Position numbers and translations under genes: made by a program
NCBI RefSeq assembly: GCF_048128805.1
Contig: NC_136010.1
Span: 21,231,480 to 21,295,479, forward strand
DNA from: Centroberyx gerrardi
Taxonomy: Eukaryota; Chordata; Actinopteri; Beryciformes; Berycidae
Length of the DNA stretch: 64,000 nucleotides
Direction of reading: 5' to 3'
Shown: positions 50,001-63,289 of the stretch, piece by piece
Layout: each line of letters starts with the position of its first letter
Numbering within the stretch: the first letter of the stretch is position 1
Notes under the pieces: generated by a model
What the model saw: only the letters and a program-made list of their open reading frames with translations
Database searches by the model: none
Told to the model about the DNA's origin: nothing

Positions 50001-52393
50001 CTGCATTCCAAGTTGGATGCAACTCACACAATACAAAACATAACGTCACTTACACATGGATTGTTTGTAAAGGCTAGTGTCTTGGGTTTCAGTGGTAGAG
50101 CTGCAGGATGAAGTTGTGACTGAACAGAAAACATGAGAGGCTTCTTTTATGTCTATTATGTGCGGGACTATCAATCGGTCTGTGCAACCAATATTCGCAC
50201 TAATCATGATAATCATGGTCTTGAAGGAGCATCTTGTGTTACACAACAACAGGACAATATTAGGAAAATGGGTGAAGAATCAACAGCAGAAACTGCTGGC
50301 CTGCTGTACGGAGCAGCATACAGTCCTTTAGGCCTGTTATGACAGTGAAAACTGTTATTTACTGTACTGTTGAGAGTTCATTTTCTTGTGGCTTTCCGCT
50401 GGGATATTTATGAAGCCAGATAAGGGTGTGTGTTGGTTTCACACTACCTCCCCGAATGATTTTTTGCATATTTCCATTTTCATTTCATAACTGAAACACT
50501 GATCAAGATCATTGAAAACAACTGAAATATATTCAAGACGCTTTGCCTCACTACTTTTATCCTGCTGAATGAGACATTTTGATGCTGCGCCTCCTAAATT
50601 TCTGTTTTGCCCCGAGACAGCTATTTATGAGGCTATTTAGCAGCACTACTACAGTGATGAAGAGTACTTTTGAGATTATATCTGATATATATTTGTATTG
50701 TGTTGCTCTCAGTAAATAATTATAGGCTTTTATGCTTAACTCTTTTATTGATTATATTGTTTTCATTTTAGCAAAATAGTCCAATAATACTTCTAATCCT
50801 CACTAAATTCCCAAGCACCGCAAGCTATAAGATATATTAGATTATATTACATGGCTCAACACTGTTATTCCAGTTTATGAACTGTAAATAACATCACTCT
50901 GACATGCAAACGTGACTCTAGAGCAAATTTAGCATGTAACCATGGTCCTGACACCGTAGTTTGTGTGTTTGTCCCTGAGGAGGATATGTGATGGATAATG
51001 CTTCAGCCCCTCAGGCCGTCATGTTTTGGTCACATCAGCTTTTCCATAGTCATGAATCTGTTGATGGGAGGAATAACAGCACAGGAACCCTGCTGTGTGG
51101 GGGGGTTATAAAAAGCTGTTAGAGAGGGACATTTTATGGTGACTTGGCAGGAATCACAATCACTGTTCAGCAACAATTACGTCTCCTGAGGAGGAGAATG
51201 TCCACATTCAGAGCGGCTTGGCCGGGACTCGACTGCCAAACCTCGGAGACGGTACGCACCGGCAGATCCAAAGCAGACTGCTCCGTGCAGCACACAGATT
51301 AGCAAATATCCATCTGTCTGTGTCCTCTGTAGCCGGTGTCCAAGCCGCTGAGCCATGTTGTCTTTGGGTAATAATGATGTATTTTTCACCTCAAAGCACC
51401 GGCGGGTGCAACTTCAAGGTGTGCGGCCTGGTCAGAGTCTGTCACTGCCGGTACGGCGGTTCAGCTGTACAATGCGGGACGCAGACAGAGGCAGTGCCAG
51501 TAAATGAAGGATGAAGGTTTGTCTAGTAGTATGTGTGCGAGTGTGACTGTGTGTCTGTGTGTGGGTGGATGGATGGGTGGGCTTTCACCCTGTTGGAGAG
51601 GATGAGTTATTGCTGTGATTTGAAGACACAATTTCTACCATCCAGGATTGCTTCACTTGCAGAGTCTACCAGTGTTACACTTCTGAAAATCATCATGCTT
51701 GTGTTGCCCTATCACATTAGTGTATCACTTATTGTGTAATTATACAGTAATTACCACAATAACACCACTTTTTTCTGATTTGTATTCAACAATTATAGTG
51801 TAGGAAGAAAAGGAAACCCATTCATAGAGTGAAATAAAACTGACTTAGAGATGCAAACATATTGTAGTTATTTTAGTTAGTACAATGTTATAACACAAGC
51901 CAAATAAGGCATTAATGTACAATGAGACACAAAATTATGAATGTGATGCGTACATACTAACGCTTTCAACAATACGTATTAAGACCTTGGGTTGATTGTG
52001 TCATTTAATTGCCTTACAAGTGTTTTTATTTCCTTATACCCTCTAAGAGGGGGTGGTATCTCCAAAGGGCTGGAGAGAGAACAATCTGTCTCCTCGTAAG
52101 CATATTCAATTCTCCCAAGATCCGTCACTGTCTATTGTTATTATTAGTTTTGGCATAAAAAACTAATTTAGAAATCAGAGTCAGATAATTAAAAATCCGA
52201 CTAAATCCATTCCCACAGGACTCAGAGCATCACATGGCTGAGGCGGCTGCCAAGCCAGCCAGGGAGCTGAGAGACTGCAGGCAGGATGCATTTCATTTTC
52301 TGTGGAGCTAACCTTGTAAATGCCTGGTTGATCTCTGTCTATCACTGGGAGACTCGCAGGTCACACTATCCCAATACATCTAAACCACATTCC

Positions 52394-52446
<53 letters not shown>
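52394..52446. repeat. (TATC)n tetranucleotide microsatellite
   Basis: About 13 tandem TATC units; likely polymorphic. Confidence 0.95.
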
Positions 52447-55309
52447 GTGTTTTCTATGTGCTTTGTATTCTGCCCAATCTTCCCCAGCTCATGCATGTGT
52501 TCCCCTGTCTCCACTGTGTGTGACTGTTTGCTGCACTGTGCTGTAGTGTGTCTTTCTTTTCTTAATTGACTGAGCGGGGTGAGTAATGTACTCCACTGTA
52601 TGTACACCAGGCACATACATCGAATCTTTGATCTGCCTTTGTGGGCGTTGTGTTGTAAGCCGTGTTAGATACAGTAAGTAATGTTTATCCAGAGAGCTGC
52701 ATTTTAAAGAAACATACTGTACGGTGCTTTTCTTTCTGAGCTGCTATGCCAATGATTCATTGTGAGAGAAATCCATTTTGGCCCTCTGTGCGAGGAGTGA
52801 GAATCTAACCCAAAATGATCCTCTGAGACGCTTGAATTGTGGCGGCCACAACAGAATGTTTATAAATATCATGTACCTTTGTCAGCCTGTCAAAACATTA
52901 ATACCCCTGAGAAATTGCTTCATGAAAAATGTAAGTTGTTTCTCTGTCTAGGCCTATTAAATCTCCTATTAAGCTTCCAAAGCCAGTCAATACCCTGTCT
53001 GAACCATTTGATTCACTTTAGAGATCACATCTCACCTTGCACATATTCCAGTCATACTGTGTTTTCTTCTGCGGCTCAGCGCAGACAGTGCCACCCAACT
53101 GAGGAGAACTCTAATAAAAACACAGCTTTCAACTGAAGACAGGTTTTTAGATTTAAAAACATCCCACTGTGCTCTCTAGTAGACAATAATTTACCAAATG
53201 ACAACATCGCAGACAATAACAGCTTTAATTTGACATCTTAATAGCCTTTATATAATATGCATCAGGAGCAATACAATTTGCAGGACCTGATATTGATCAT
53301 ACAAGTAAATTGACTGAAATGAAGACAAGAGGTTGGGCTGCAGGGAAAGAATGAAGCCTTTGTGTTACAGGAAGGTTATACTAAGGTCACGATCTGCTGT
53401 TATAGCATGTCCATTACCTGCTGAATGCAAACAGGAATGCTGCTTACGAATACACAATAGCATCCATCTGACAACTGTCACCCATACTGTAGAGTTATAT
53501 AACAGATGGCTACAAGCACTGTATAATTGGGAGACTGCAGTGTATCCTCACAGTCTTTTCCTCTTGGAGAAATTGAAGTCCATAGCAGGGGTCTATTTCT
53601 CTTGCTGGAAGCACAAATCTCATCACCCCAGACTGAGACATTATCCTTTCTTCCTTCCAATACTGTGACACGTGCTTGATATCCTCACTCCGGCACAACT
53701 TAATCCATGACTCATTGAATGTGCATGTGATAAAGCACTCTCTTCCAACTTCCCTGTCAAACCGTGACTTTGCCAGGCTTTTGAGTCTAGCAGCGGTCAA
53801 TAAAAGCTGGATTTTAATGCTTTCTGCGGGCCATTTGTGATAGGGATATTTTCTTCATTTCATTCTTACCCCTGGTCACTCAGAGGTATGATGAAATTAT
53901 TTATTTTATATTTATTATTAATAATGAACGATGGGTGGTACACTATCCAAAATGCAGCGGCTCTTGACTTCTGCTTGTCCAATGTTGTTAGTTATAGGTT
54001 TTCACTTTAAACATGGTGTAGTTTTATTCTAAAATATGCAAAAATTGATACTGTCATTGAGATCTGACTCTCTTAGTTCATTATCCTATAATATGGCAAA
54101 ATCAGCTGAAGCACAGTGTGCCATAACTGGAACACACTGTGATTATTATAGTGTTGTACTTTGGAATGCAAGCATTGCAGGGAACACGGCATCAAGCCTA
54201 AAACCTGAAAAAAAAAATTGATTGTCCCATATTTCCCCTAATTACAACAGCTGTGATCAATTTTTTGGTTGTTGTTGTGTCCAATTACTTCCTTGACCAA
54301 ATCCCCACAGTCCTCTTGCACCGGAGCTGGAACTCAGCAAACGAGCTGCTGCTTAATACTGTCTGGAACATTTATCCACAATGCAGAGGTTCGGCTTGGT
54401 GTAAACATATTTAATACCAACTCATTAGTTATATCTAATCCTGCATTTTCCTATAATTTAACTTTCAATCTTGAATGATAATGAGACACTAATTATGGTT
54501 CCATACACGTCGCACAATGTTGTAGCTGTAAGCTATAATTTAAAGGATCCAGTTAGCGGATCTCCCTCGTTTCATATATTTTACCTGTTAGTGTCGCAGA
54601 GTGTGCACTGTGGTCTAATATTCTGCTCTTACAGAAAAACATATTTATCATTCTTGAACCATGCAGCGAATAATTGACCAATTATTCAGAAAAAGGAAGT
54701 GCAGATTCTGCATAATGTCAAGTTCCTAAAATGTGGCAAATTGACAGTGCTGGATAAGCTATCCATTTATGCAGATACTTGGCATGCCTTTGTTACCTGT
54801 GATTTAATATCTAAAGTAATTGGCCAGGTGTTGTCTTCCGCAGTGAAGTTCAAGTGCACAGCCAAAAGTAACTTCCCGTGGTGCAACAAAGAAGATGAAA
54901 AGTGATTATGCAAGGCTGTAGTGAATAGCCTATGATGATGTATGATCCAAACAAATCTACCTCTGGCTCGGAGACAACGGCACATAGGCGACTAGGATGC
55001 TGATGTAATTAATCTCTATAATCTTCTCCTACTCAATAAGGCTGCTAATATGGAAAAAATATCCTGTCTGAATGAGGGGAGACCTGCATACGCACAGCGA
55101 ATGTTTACAATGTTGATTACTTGTTTCCTTATTACTTTGAAAGGGAATTTGTCTAAGTCATCAAAGTTATAGCCTTAAGATATATGAAGTCTATTGGAAT
55201 GATAAGCTGGACGGATTCGATCCTGATCCAAGACAGATTGATAAGATACAGCAAAAAAACACCTTATGGTGAGAATCCATGCGCACAGGAATGCACAAGA
55301 TAATCCCCA

Positions 55310-55311
<2 letters not shown>

Positions 55312-55342
<31 letters not shown>
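55312..55342. repeat. (CA)n microsatellite
   Basis: About 15 CA units. Confidence 0.9.
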
Positions 55343-55344
<2 letters not shown>

Positions 55345-56598
55345 CACCCCATCCCACCCCAAAAACACTGGACAAAGAGTGCCTCACTTTTTCCAATTGG
55401 AGTTCTTCAGCTCATCCTTTGATGAAAGTCTGCCTTTTTCATTGATCTCATGCGTTATCTCAAATTGGGAAAAACTCTGGTCTTTGAAAGCCAATATCAA
55501 CGGATGGATGAAAAATCCCACTGAGTTTTGTTACGTACACAAAAAAAAATCAGGGGGCACGTCGGACTTAAAACCTTTCTGTGAAGCCAGTGGGCTGCTA
55601 ATGACATTCACTAGGTCTGTCATCATCATACTAATACACCCATTAGTCTCTCAGCTGTTTTTATGCATGAAAAATACAATCATTATGTTGTGGTATGAGT
55701 CATCCTCATACCTGCAACAGCATGTGACTATCATTACAATATATAAATACACGTGTGCTTAGTTTTGTGAGCCTCTTTTTAGAGTTTTTCATGCAGTACA
55801 CCTAAAAATATGGCGATTGACCCATCAGCAGTGCTTGTGTATGAGAGGAATTACAAACAAGCTGTCATTACCTTGAGGCCAATTGCAACTGTGAGTGGAT
55901 GACGACAGGTTGGCCGGCATTAAGGCTCAGCTTCCTCTGGCTAGTTCAACACCTGCTGGCTGGCCACCAGCCTAATTTCTTTCTGACAGCCACAGCAGGA
56001 ATGATTGATGCCTGGATGCTTCTGATGGGGCGCGCGTCTCGGTGCCAAGCTGCACTATCCGTACAGTACTCGCTGTTGAAACTCATTTTAGGCCACACCT
56101 GTCATTGTCTACACTGGTTGCTTGAAGTTTTTCCTCACACACTCTAAAGATAAGGAGCCTCTGTGTGGTGCTGATAATGTTTTGGAAATTGTAATCACCT
56201 TTAGGGGATTTCTGAGGCAATGTAGATTAGGAAATCTGTAAATCTACATTCTTTAGCTTATGGTGCAAAATCCTCGTGGTGCAATATTAGGCTGTGTGGA
56301 TGTAAAAATAGGTTTGCAATGAAAATATATGGCTGGCAGTGGTTGCTGGGAAAATTCTTGTCTACATTGTTTCAGAAATATTAGTCAAGCATCACAGTAA
56401 AAGAGTTATTCCCATAGCCTTTTCACCTCTATTCTGTCATGTCCCTCTTCACATAGCTGACATGACAAGACCACCAACATAGAAACATTTAAGCTGTTTC
56501 TGTATTGTTTGGCGCTGATAATCTCAGTCTTCGCCTTGCGTACGATGACCTGAATGCACTGCAGTACACTGAACTCTTTATCCTTTTTTTATGCCAAC

Positions 56599-56678
56599 CA
56601 CACACACACACACACACACACCTACACACACACACACACACACATGCACGCACGCACGCACGCACGCACACACACACG
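56599..56678. repeat. (CA)n with (GCAC)n core
   Basis: CA tracts interrupted by five GCAC units; alternating purine-pyrimidine over about 80 bp. Confidence 0.9.
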
Positions 56679-56941
56679 GCTCTTTTAGCTCCAAAGAATT
56701 TTAAACCTCCCAATGTCCTGATACTATTGCATTTTTCATTGGTATTTTAAGCAAAGAGTTGTAAGGTCTTAGAAGTCAGCTGGCATTAATTCCTCTGAGG
56801 CAGAGGGATTCAGCTTTTCCCTGGAAAGAAGCTTAAAAGAAAGTTCTGGTACTTCCAAATGACTAAATATCTCCCTTTTCACATACATTTCTATATTTCT
56901 TAGTGGACAGGAGAACAATAGATAATTGAATGTGAATATTG

Positions 56942-56995
56942 TTTATTCTGTTTAATGCCCGATAATTTATTTCACAAATTATTCTAAGATTTATT
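56942..56995 (-). terminator. Candidate poly(A) signals of the NAT8-like gene
   Basis: Three TTTATT hexamers on the plus strand (56942, 56967 and 56990) read as AATAAA on the minus strand. They lie about 330-380 bp downstream of the NAT8-like stop codon. This is the first cluster in that direction. Confidence 0.4.
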
Positions 56996-57323
56996 TTTCT
57001 TGGTGTACATCCATACATATCTTATAAATTAACTTGACAAACAGGTGAAATGGAACAACTGCCTTACTGATCTCCATAGTTTTTTTTTTTGGCAATGAAC
57101 TGTAAGGAGTGTAGGTGTGTGCATAATACATCAAGGCAAGAGGAAATACAAGGAAAGTGAGATCTTTCATGCTGCTTTGTGGAAAAAAATGAAATGAGTG
57201 ACCATTTACCACACAACTGAAAGGTGTTTGCATAAAATGAGAGATTTGAATTAAGTGAAATATTCATAGTGTGCTATACAGTTGAGGTTGTATCAGGTGC
57301 AGAGGTCTACAGTCCATTTTACA

Positions 57324-58094
57324 TTAAATGAACTTCTCCATTCGCATCACATTTATTCTGGCCAGCTTGGAGAACCAGCGGTTGGCGTGCGTGTTACTGT
57401 GGGTTGCGGTTTGAACGAAGCCTAATTTTTGGTACAGGGAAGCGGCTGCTGTCTGCGGTGAGCTGGTGTCCAGAGCGAGGCAGGAGTAGCCGCGCTCCTT
57501 GCAGAAATCCAAGGCCTTCTGGGTCAGCTGAGAACCCAGGCCTTTGCGGCGGCACGCAAACGACACGACCATGTGGGGCAACTCGCCGTAGCTTCCGTCT
57601 CCGGCGTCTCGGGCCATCTCCGGAGCCGCTCCCATCACTCCTCCGTTCAATTCGTCGTACCTCTCGCCCCCGGTGACCTCGCCTCCCCTCTTCCCCGTCA
57701 CCGCCACCATCCCAACCACCTTGGACTGGCCGTTGACCTCTTCCTCTGCCACCCAGAAAGCGTTATCTGGGTTGTCCAGGTAGTTGGCTTGAATGTCGGC
57801 CATGTCTGTGCTCAGCCTCCTCAACATGTAGCGTTCGTAGATGTCGTGGCAGCAGAAATAAATGAGGCCGGCCCACGCGCCGCCGAAGAGTAAAGCTTGG
57901 AAGTAGGAGCTCCCTCCCAACACGTAGCCGGCCATGGAGATGCTCAGGGCGACGCCAACGTGGTCCGGATGGCTCATGGCCTTGAAGAAGGCCGGGTACA
58001 CGTGTTCAAGAATCCCGTTGCGAAAGAGTGCGGTGACCGCGTGTTCGTCCGAGGGTGTATACTTCCTGATGGAGTACTGAACTGTATGGGAGAA

Positions 58095-58156
<62 letters not shown>

Positions 58157-58675
58157 CGGTGAGGCTAATCTGCTTGTTTTTGCAAAAAGAAAATCCTGCT
58201 GGATTTCACAATGGGCTCACGTAACACGGTGAAAAAAACAATGAATTAATGCACTTTTTTACAAAAATGTTACCCTTTTCATTTCTAATTTAACACTATT
58301 ACACATAAATATAAATCTTGGCATTTGTCCCTGACAACCATAGGGGAAAATAACAATTAGAATTATCACGACATTGTTTTTCTTTAAAATTTCAAGAACA
58401 AGAGACATTTTGAGATACAGCACAATTAATAGGCCCAAAAAAATGCTAATGGTGAGAATCAAAAGAGGGTGAGAATAATGAGGCAACCAACAAAAGGTCT
58501 TTAGTTTCCATGGAGTGCATCATGTGTCATCTATGGATGTTAAAACTGCCATTCATTTACACTCTAGCTGTCTTGTTAGTGGAGCCTAATCAACTGGAAT
58601 AATACAACTACTCTAAAAAGATATAAAACATTAACGTCATATGAACATTAACTTACAGTTATTTTTCTGTGCCAT
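57324..58675 (-). CDS. NAT8/camello-like N-acetyltransferase, two coding exons
   Basis: Membrane-bound GNAT-family acetyltransferase that uses acetyl-CoA; mammalian NAT8 acts on cysteine S-conjugates or lysines in the ER, NAT8L on aspartate. Exons: 58675-58657 (19 coding bases) and 58081-57324; 777 nt, 258 residues. The start MAQKNNFQYSIRKYTPSDEH supplies the IRKY opening typical of NAT8 proteins. A long hydrophobic segment at about 48-84 is the membrane hairpin, followed by HDIYERY. The acetyl-CoA motif RRKGLG lies at about 184-189, with LALDTS and LYQKLGF further on, as in GNAT folds. A Gly/Glu-rich loop of some 35 residues (about 136-172) separates the two conserved parts. Without the small first exon the frame has no suitable ATG. 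The substrate cannot be decided, and the paralogue (nat8, nat8l or a fish-specific copy) is open. Confidence 0.85.
58095..58154. repeat. (GA)n microsatellite, NAT8-like intron 1
   Basis: About 30 AG units with one GGG interruption. On the coding strand this is a (CT)n tract ending about 14 bp before the exon 2 acceptor, so it forms the polypyrimidine tract. Confidence 0.95.
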
Positions 58676-58855
58676 GCTGACTCTTTCCCCTCTTCTTTCT
58701 CTCACTCTGAAGCGCTTGACACTGTGACTCCCCCTCCTCACTCTCTCTCTCTCTCACTCTGAACTTAAGCTACAGATTGTAATAATCACTCATTCACAAA
58801 GAGGATTGAAATTAGTCTGGGCATGCTCACCTTTGAGTACGCACACATACATGCA

Positions 58856-58903
58856 CGCACACACACACACTCAAACATACACGCACACTAAGCATGTACG
58901 CGT

Positions 58904-58941
<38 letters not shown>
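58856..58941. repeat. Imperfect (CA)n tract
   Basis: CA units interrupted by TACACGCAC and TACGCGTGCG, ending in about 13 clean CA units. Confidence 0.9.
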
Positions 58942-58943
<2 letters not shown>

Positions 58944-59143
58944 AAAAACTATCAGACCGTAGATGACTTCGAAGTCTGACTTCCACTGATTATATGAGCG
59001 ATATTCTTTAGTAAGTGATTTGAGGGAGTAAGCTTTAATTTAAATTAATCACTGTGTACACAGTAGGCTTTAGATGGTAGCACCTCTAAGTGTTAAATGT
59101 ATTGCTTTGATTAGGGAATGCGTTTCATTTTGATTATAGCCTA

Positions 59144-59498
59144 CTGCCCGTCAAAAGGCACATTTTTCTTTATTTTTTACTATTTTCCACATTTTAGAAT
59201 AATAGTAAAGACATCAAAACTATGAAATAACACAAATGGAATTATGCAGTGACCAAAAAAGTGTTAAACAAATCAAAACTATCTTATATTTTAGATTATT
59301 TAAAGTAGCCGCCTTTTTCCCTGATGGAAAGGCAAAGGCTTTGGAAAGAAATTCATACATAGGCATCAACTTCACTATTTATATTTGTCTAAGAAACAAA
59401 TTTCAAGCATTAAGCATAAGCCGTTAGATCTAAATTGGTTTAAGAGAATGAAAAACATAGTGCATTCAATGAGGTGTCCCCAAACCTTTGACGGGCAG
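59144..59498. mobile_element. Tc1/mariner-type MITE with TA target sites
   Basis: Begins CTGCCCGTCAAAAGG and ends CCTTTGACGGGCAG, near-perfect inverted termini, with the dinucleotide TA directly outside both ends (59142-59143 and 59499-59500). The 355-bp interior is non-coding and resembles a widespread fish Tc1-derived repeat. Confidence 0.85.
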
Positions 59499-62400
59499 TA
59501 TAGGTATATAGTCAAAAAGTAAAGTGCTGTTGTGAGAAGATGCTGAATATAGTTGTGCTAATATTTCCAAGATGGTAAAATGTCCTTATCAACATCTGTT
59601 TGGGTGCTTCATTTTTTGGTGGTGTGCTCACAGGAAATGACTGTAGAGCTCCAGACTGCTTCTGTTCTGAAATATAAGGTGAAAGTGAAATTAATATTGT
59701 CTAGCCCCTTGACGTAAGAGTGTCCTATGGCTTCAGTGACAGTGTCTTCTGCAATAACCCAGTGGCCCTCTGACAAGATTAAATTTCCTCTGCTGGAGGA
59801 GGGCCTTTACACCTGTTTAAATCAATAGGCCTGCCTCATGAATCTCTGAGTGCTGGAAGGTCAAAGAACTCCGGAACTTTCTCATACCATTTCAGAATGA
59901 TCATGTGAATTCTGAATTCCACACAAGGCAAGCGAACCTCCATGCACCTTAAGCCAATGTAATCACATTTAGGCAGCAAATCCTATTTCCTCTGTTCACA
60001 TATAGAGGGCTGTAGAGGTGTAGAGTCACCCTGGACTGAGCACTGGTCACTTCCAAATGGCCATGTAACAACCAGGCTGAATGTTACCATGAAGAAGAGG
60101 AAGCATTCTTCACACCTGCAGGTCACACACATTATAGACAAGGTTTTTTTTTTTTGGTTTTTTTATTTAGACAATGTATATTCAGCTTTTCAAATTAAAA
60201 TTTGTATTATTCTGGACCTACAATCAATAAACACTACACCCTCCTGGAATCATTAGATTAATGCAGTCATGTTAAATTCAATCAAATGTAAATATTCAAT
60301 GGCCTACTAGAAAAAAATCATAGTGATATCATTGACCTATTCATCAATATTGTGGTGTCATCCACCCAATAGTAAATTAATGAATATAAGTTGTAGGCTT
60401 AATCAAACCATGGTAAAAGGATGCAGCTGTTATGAGCATTGGTTCATATACTATACTATACTATTACTTTTTATCTTGGTTTGAATAGTACTACACAATA
60501 GTTTGGAAACATCATTATAAAAAGCACTAAGTAAATAGGCATTAGGCCTAGATTTAAATTTGACTTGATACAAAAACTTCAGAGTTGATTGCATGTTGTC
60601 TTGAATCAACTCAAAAGTCGCCAGAAAAACCCTTTTTATTCATGGACATGTAGTTGCACGAAGATTGTAAGGTGAAGTGAGGGAAAGAGATTGCTCTGTA
60701 TGCTTGTCATAGAGCTACTATATTAAAGGATTATGCCATTATTGAGTTTTTTCCACATATCCATTGGCTAGCCATCACTTTAACCTACCCCCAACAACTG
60801 CATTTCCATCCATTGCCTCTCCAGAGACTTTGAATTGAATTTGACTTACCTCGTGGCTCCCAGTGCCTCAAAAGTGCATACCGGTATATGCAGAGCTAAA
60901 ACACTCCCCAGAGGTTTTCATTTAGTTCAGCTATCTTTCATTATTACAGTGATGTACTTGCTCTTGTATATAAAATACCTGCTTGGAAATGTTTCTGCAA
61001 TTCAAATGTGGAAATGGGGGGAAAGTGCCCCTGTCTAAAGAAAATACTGATATGGAGGCTGACCTGCATGTTTCACCTACGCAATTCATGAGACTTGAAT
61101 CTGATCCCTTGTCAGCCTTATGAACTAGTAGCGGCACCTCCTCCCCATGCAAGATGTTTCTCCTGTAAACACAAAAAGAAAGATTGTGCTGCACAGCACA
61201 GATAGTGAAAGCATTTGCAATGATAAAGACTATTGACTGTGTTTGCGATTCACTTTGGATCTATATTGGAGTCAATGGGAGTTGTTAAATAAGCAAAACC
61301 TGATAATAAAACACTGACTTGCCGGTAGGTTATATAAAGTATAAGTAAAGAAATAAACATCGGAGATAAGGAAAAGATTGCATCAAGTCAGCATGGCCTT
61401 TGCGGAGCAGGGAGCTTGGATTGGCACAAAGCGAAGGAGTTGTGCATTGGATTTGCATTGCAGGTAAGTTGAGATGTGGAGAGGCAGCAGGTCAAAATGA
61501 ATCGAAAACTCAAATCCTTCTGTGGTCCAGCTGAAAACGTATGGCAGGCCAGATCCAGCCACAGCCTCTGTTTTCAAGGCTATCTTATCACTGGGCAAAA
61601 CTGCAAGTGACAATGAACACAAATTCAGTTTACTGCCATTCATAAATACATACTACATTTACTGTTATACTACTTATGCCGCACTCCCAGTGGGCAAAAG
61701 CATCATAAGGGATTCGTTCCTATAATTGTGTACCTAGGAATAATCAAATTACATTAAAGTGAGATATTGAACACTTCATATCTCACCTGTTGAAGTAATT
61801 GCATCAATATTTTCAGTAATGCTGATATCTTGTATGAAGCATGGGAGGAGGAAGGAAGTACGTTCACTATATACAACACTTATGTTTATCTGTAAATAGT
61901 GGGCAGCCTCTTGGAGTTTTGCTTGGCGAACAAGAGCAGAGCGCTGGGAGGTTGCATACTTGGGGACTCAGGTGTTTTACTGTAGATCACACACTGTGGT
62001 TCCTGTGTGACCTGCATGTGAATTCTCCCTGTTCGTTTTACTTAATCAAACAGTTTTTTGTTTTTATCACAGGGTGCCACGTAATCTCATGGAGCGAGAA
62101 CCTGGGGAGCAAATTATGTGCTTTTGTTACTTTGTAAAAATGTTAATGAATCAATCATTGAATCAGAATGAAAATCTGAATCCACTGCAGACCTAACAAT
62201 AACACTGTCCTCTTAAACATTTGATTATCTTACTATCATCTCAACACCAAATCATCCCCCCTTGGATGCAAGTGTTAAGACACTTCACCTATGCAGACAA
62301 AGGTGATTGTCTCACCTTAAGGTGAGAATCCCAGGTAATTTTCAGACTGAAAATAACAGGCTTTCAGAAAGACAAGAAAAGCCCATAACACATTCTCTAT

Positions 62401-63230
62401 AATATGATACACTAATTCCACTGAATAATAACAGAAACTAGCTGTAAAGTCTAAAATAGGGGAGACCGGGGATGGTGTAACGCGGGATTAGTTGCAACAC
62501 TGCCAGTTGACCAGTCAGGAATGCGCTGGTGTGATCAATACTACACACCCAGGGGCTAAATTGGGATTTGGAAGGTGGGGGAACTCTTGACCATGACCAT
62601 GAGGTGTGGGGGTGAGGGAATAAGCAGCTCACCTCAAACAAGCTGTAAGAGTGCTGCATATGATGAGCTATGGTGCAGCGATGATTTTGGCAGATTTCAC
62701 AGAAATACACAGGGGAAATATACTGTAGATACATATTTATATATACTGTATATACTGTAGGTACATATTTGCATCATGTCACCACAGAAGCACATACATA
62801 TTCAATGATCAACCTACTAATGTCTTTATTGTTGTTGATTAATCCATGTGCACTGATGTAAATTTTAAAAGCAAGAGAGTCACTGTGGGATGACATCTTA
62901 TTTGCTTTTGAAATATCACATGCCAAATGAACTTTGGGTCTGCTATTGAATTATCATTAAAATAAATAAGGCACCCAAAACAAGGGTGTCCACAGGATTT
63001 GACACCAAAAAAACAATAAGAGAGTAAAATTTCTTATCAAGTTTATATTTTGGTTAGCACTTTGGTTAGTGCTGTAGATCAAATGGTTTAACTTACATAA
63101 TATCAATCAGTAGTCTCTCTAGTCAAATTTGATGCTTTAAAGCCACGTGCTTAAACAGTTAGCTATAAAATGGCTGCCGGGAATGGGGATCATTGTAGCA
63201 CTTGTTTTCCTCAAAGTACTTTCAACGCAG

Positions 63231-63289
63231 TCACACACACACACACATGCACACACACACACACACGCACACACACACACACACACGTA
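63231..63289. repeat. Imperfect (CA)n tract
   Basis: About 28 CA units with ATGC and CGCA interruptions. Confidence 0.9.

Larger units (their letters stand above)
38080..57323. other. Gene-poor interval downstream of cbln4
   Basis: About 19 kb in which open frames are all short (the longest about 128 codons), lack family signatures and lack linked exons. The cbln4 3' UTR occupies an unknown part of the start. The interval holds at least three short inverted-repeat elements, several A/T-rich tracts, a (TATC)n block and (CA)n runs. Non-repetitive A/T-rich blocks such as 52020-52330 may be regulatory, but conservation cannot be judged from one genome. Confidence 0.6.

Noticed and set aside
52394-52446. 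Regular repeats that might suggest a CRISPR-like array
   Set aside because: A simple tetranucleotide microsatellite without spacers, in a vertebrate genome.
53333-53668. 111-codon frame in the gene-poor interval
   Set aside because: No family signature and no linked exon; this length is expected by chance over 19 kb.
57404-57893. Plus-strand frames of 90 and 106 codons over the acetyltransferase
   Set aside because: They are shadows of the NAT8-like exon, whose frame carries clear GNAT motifs.
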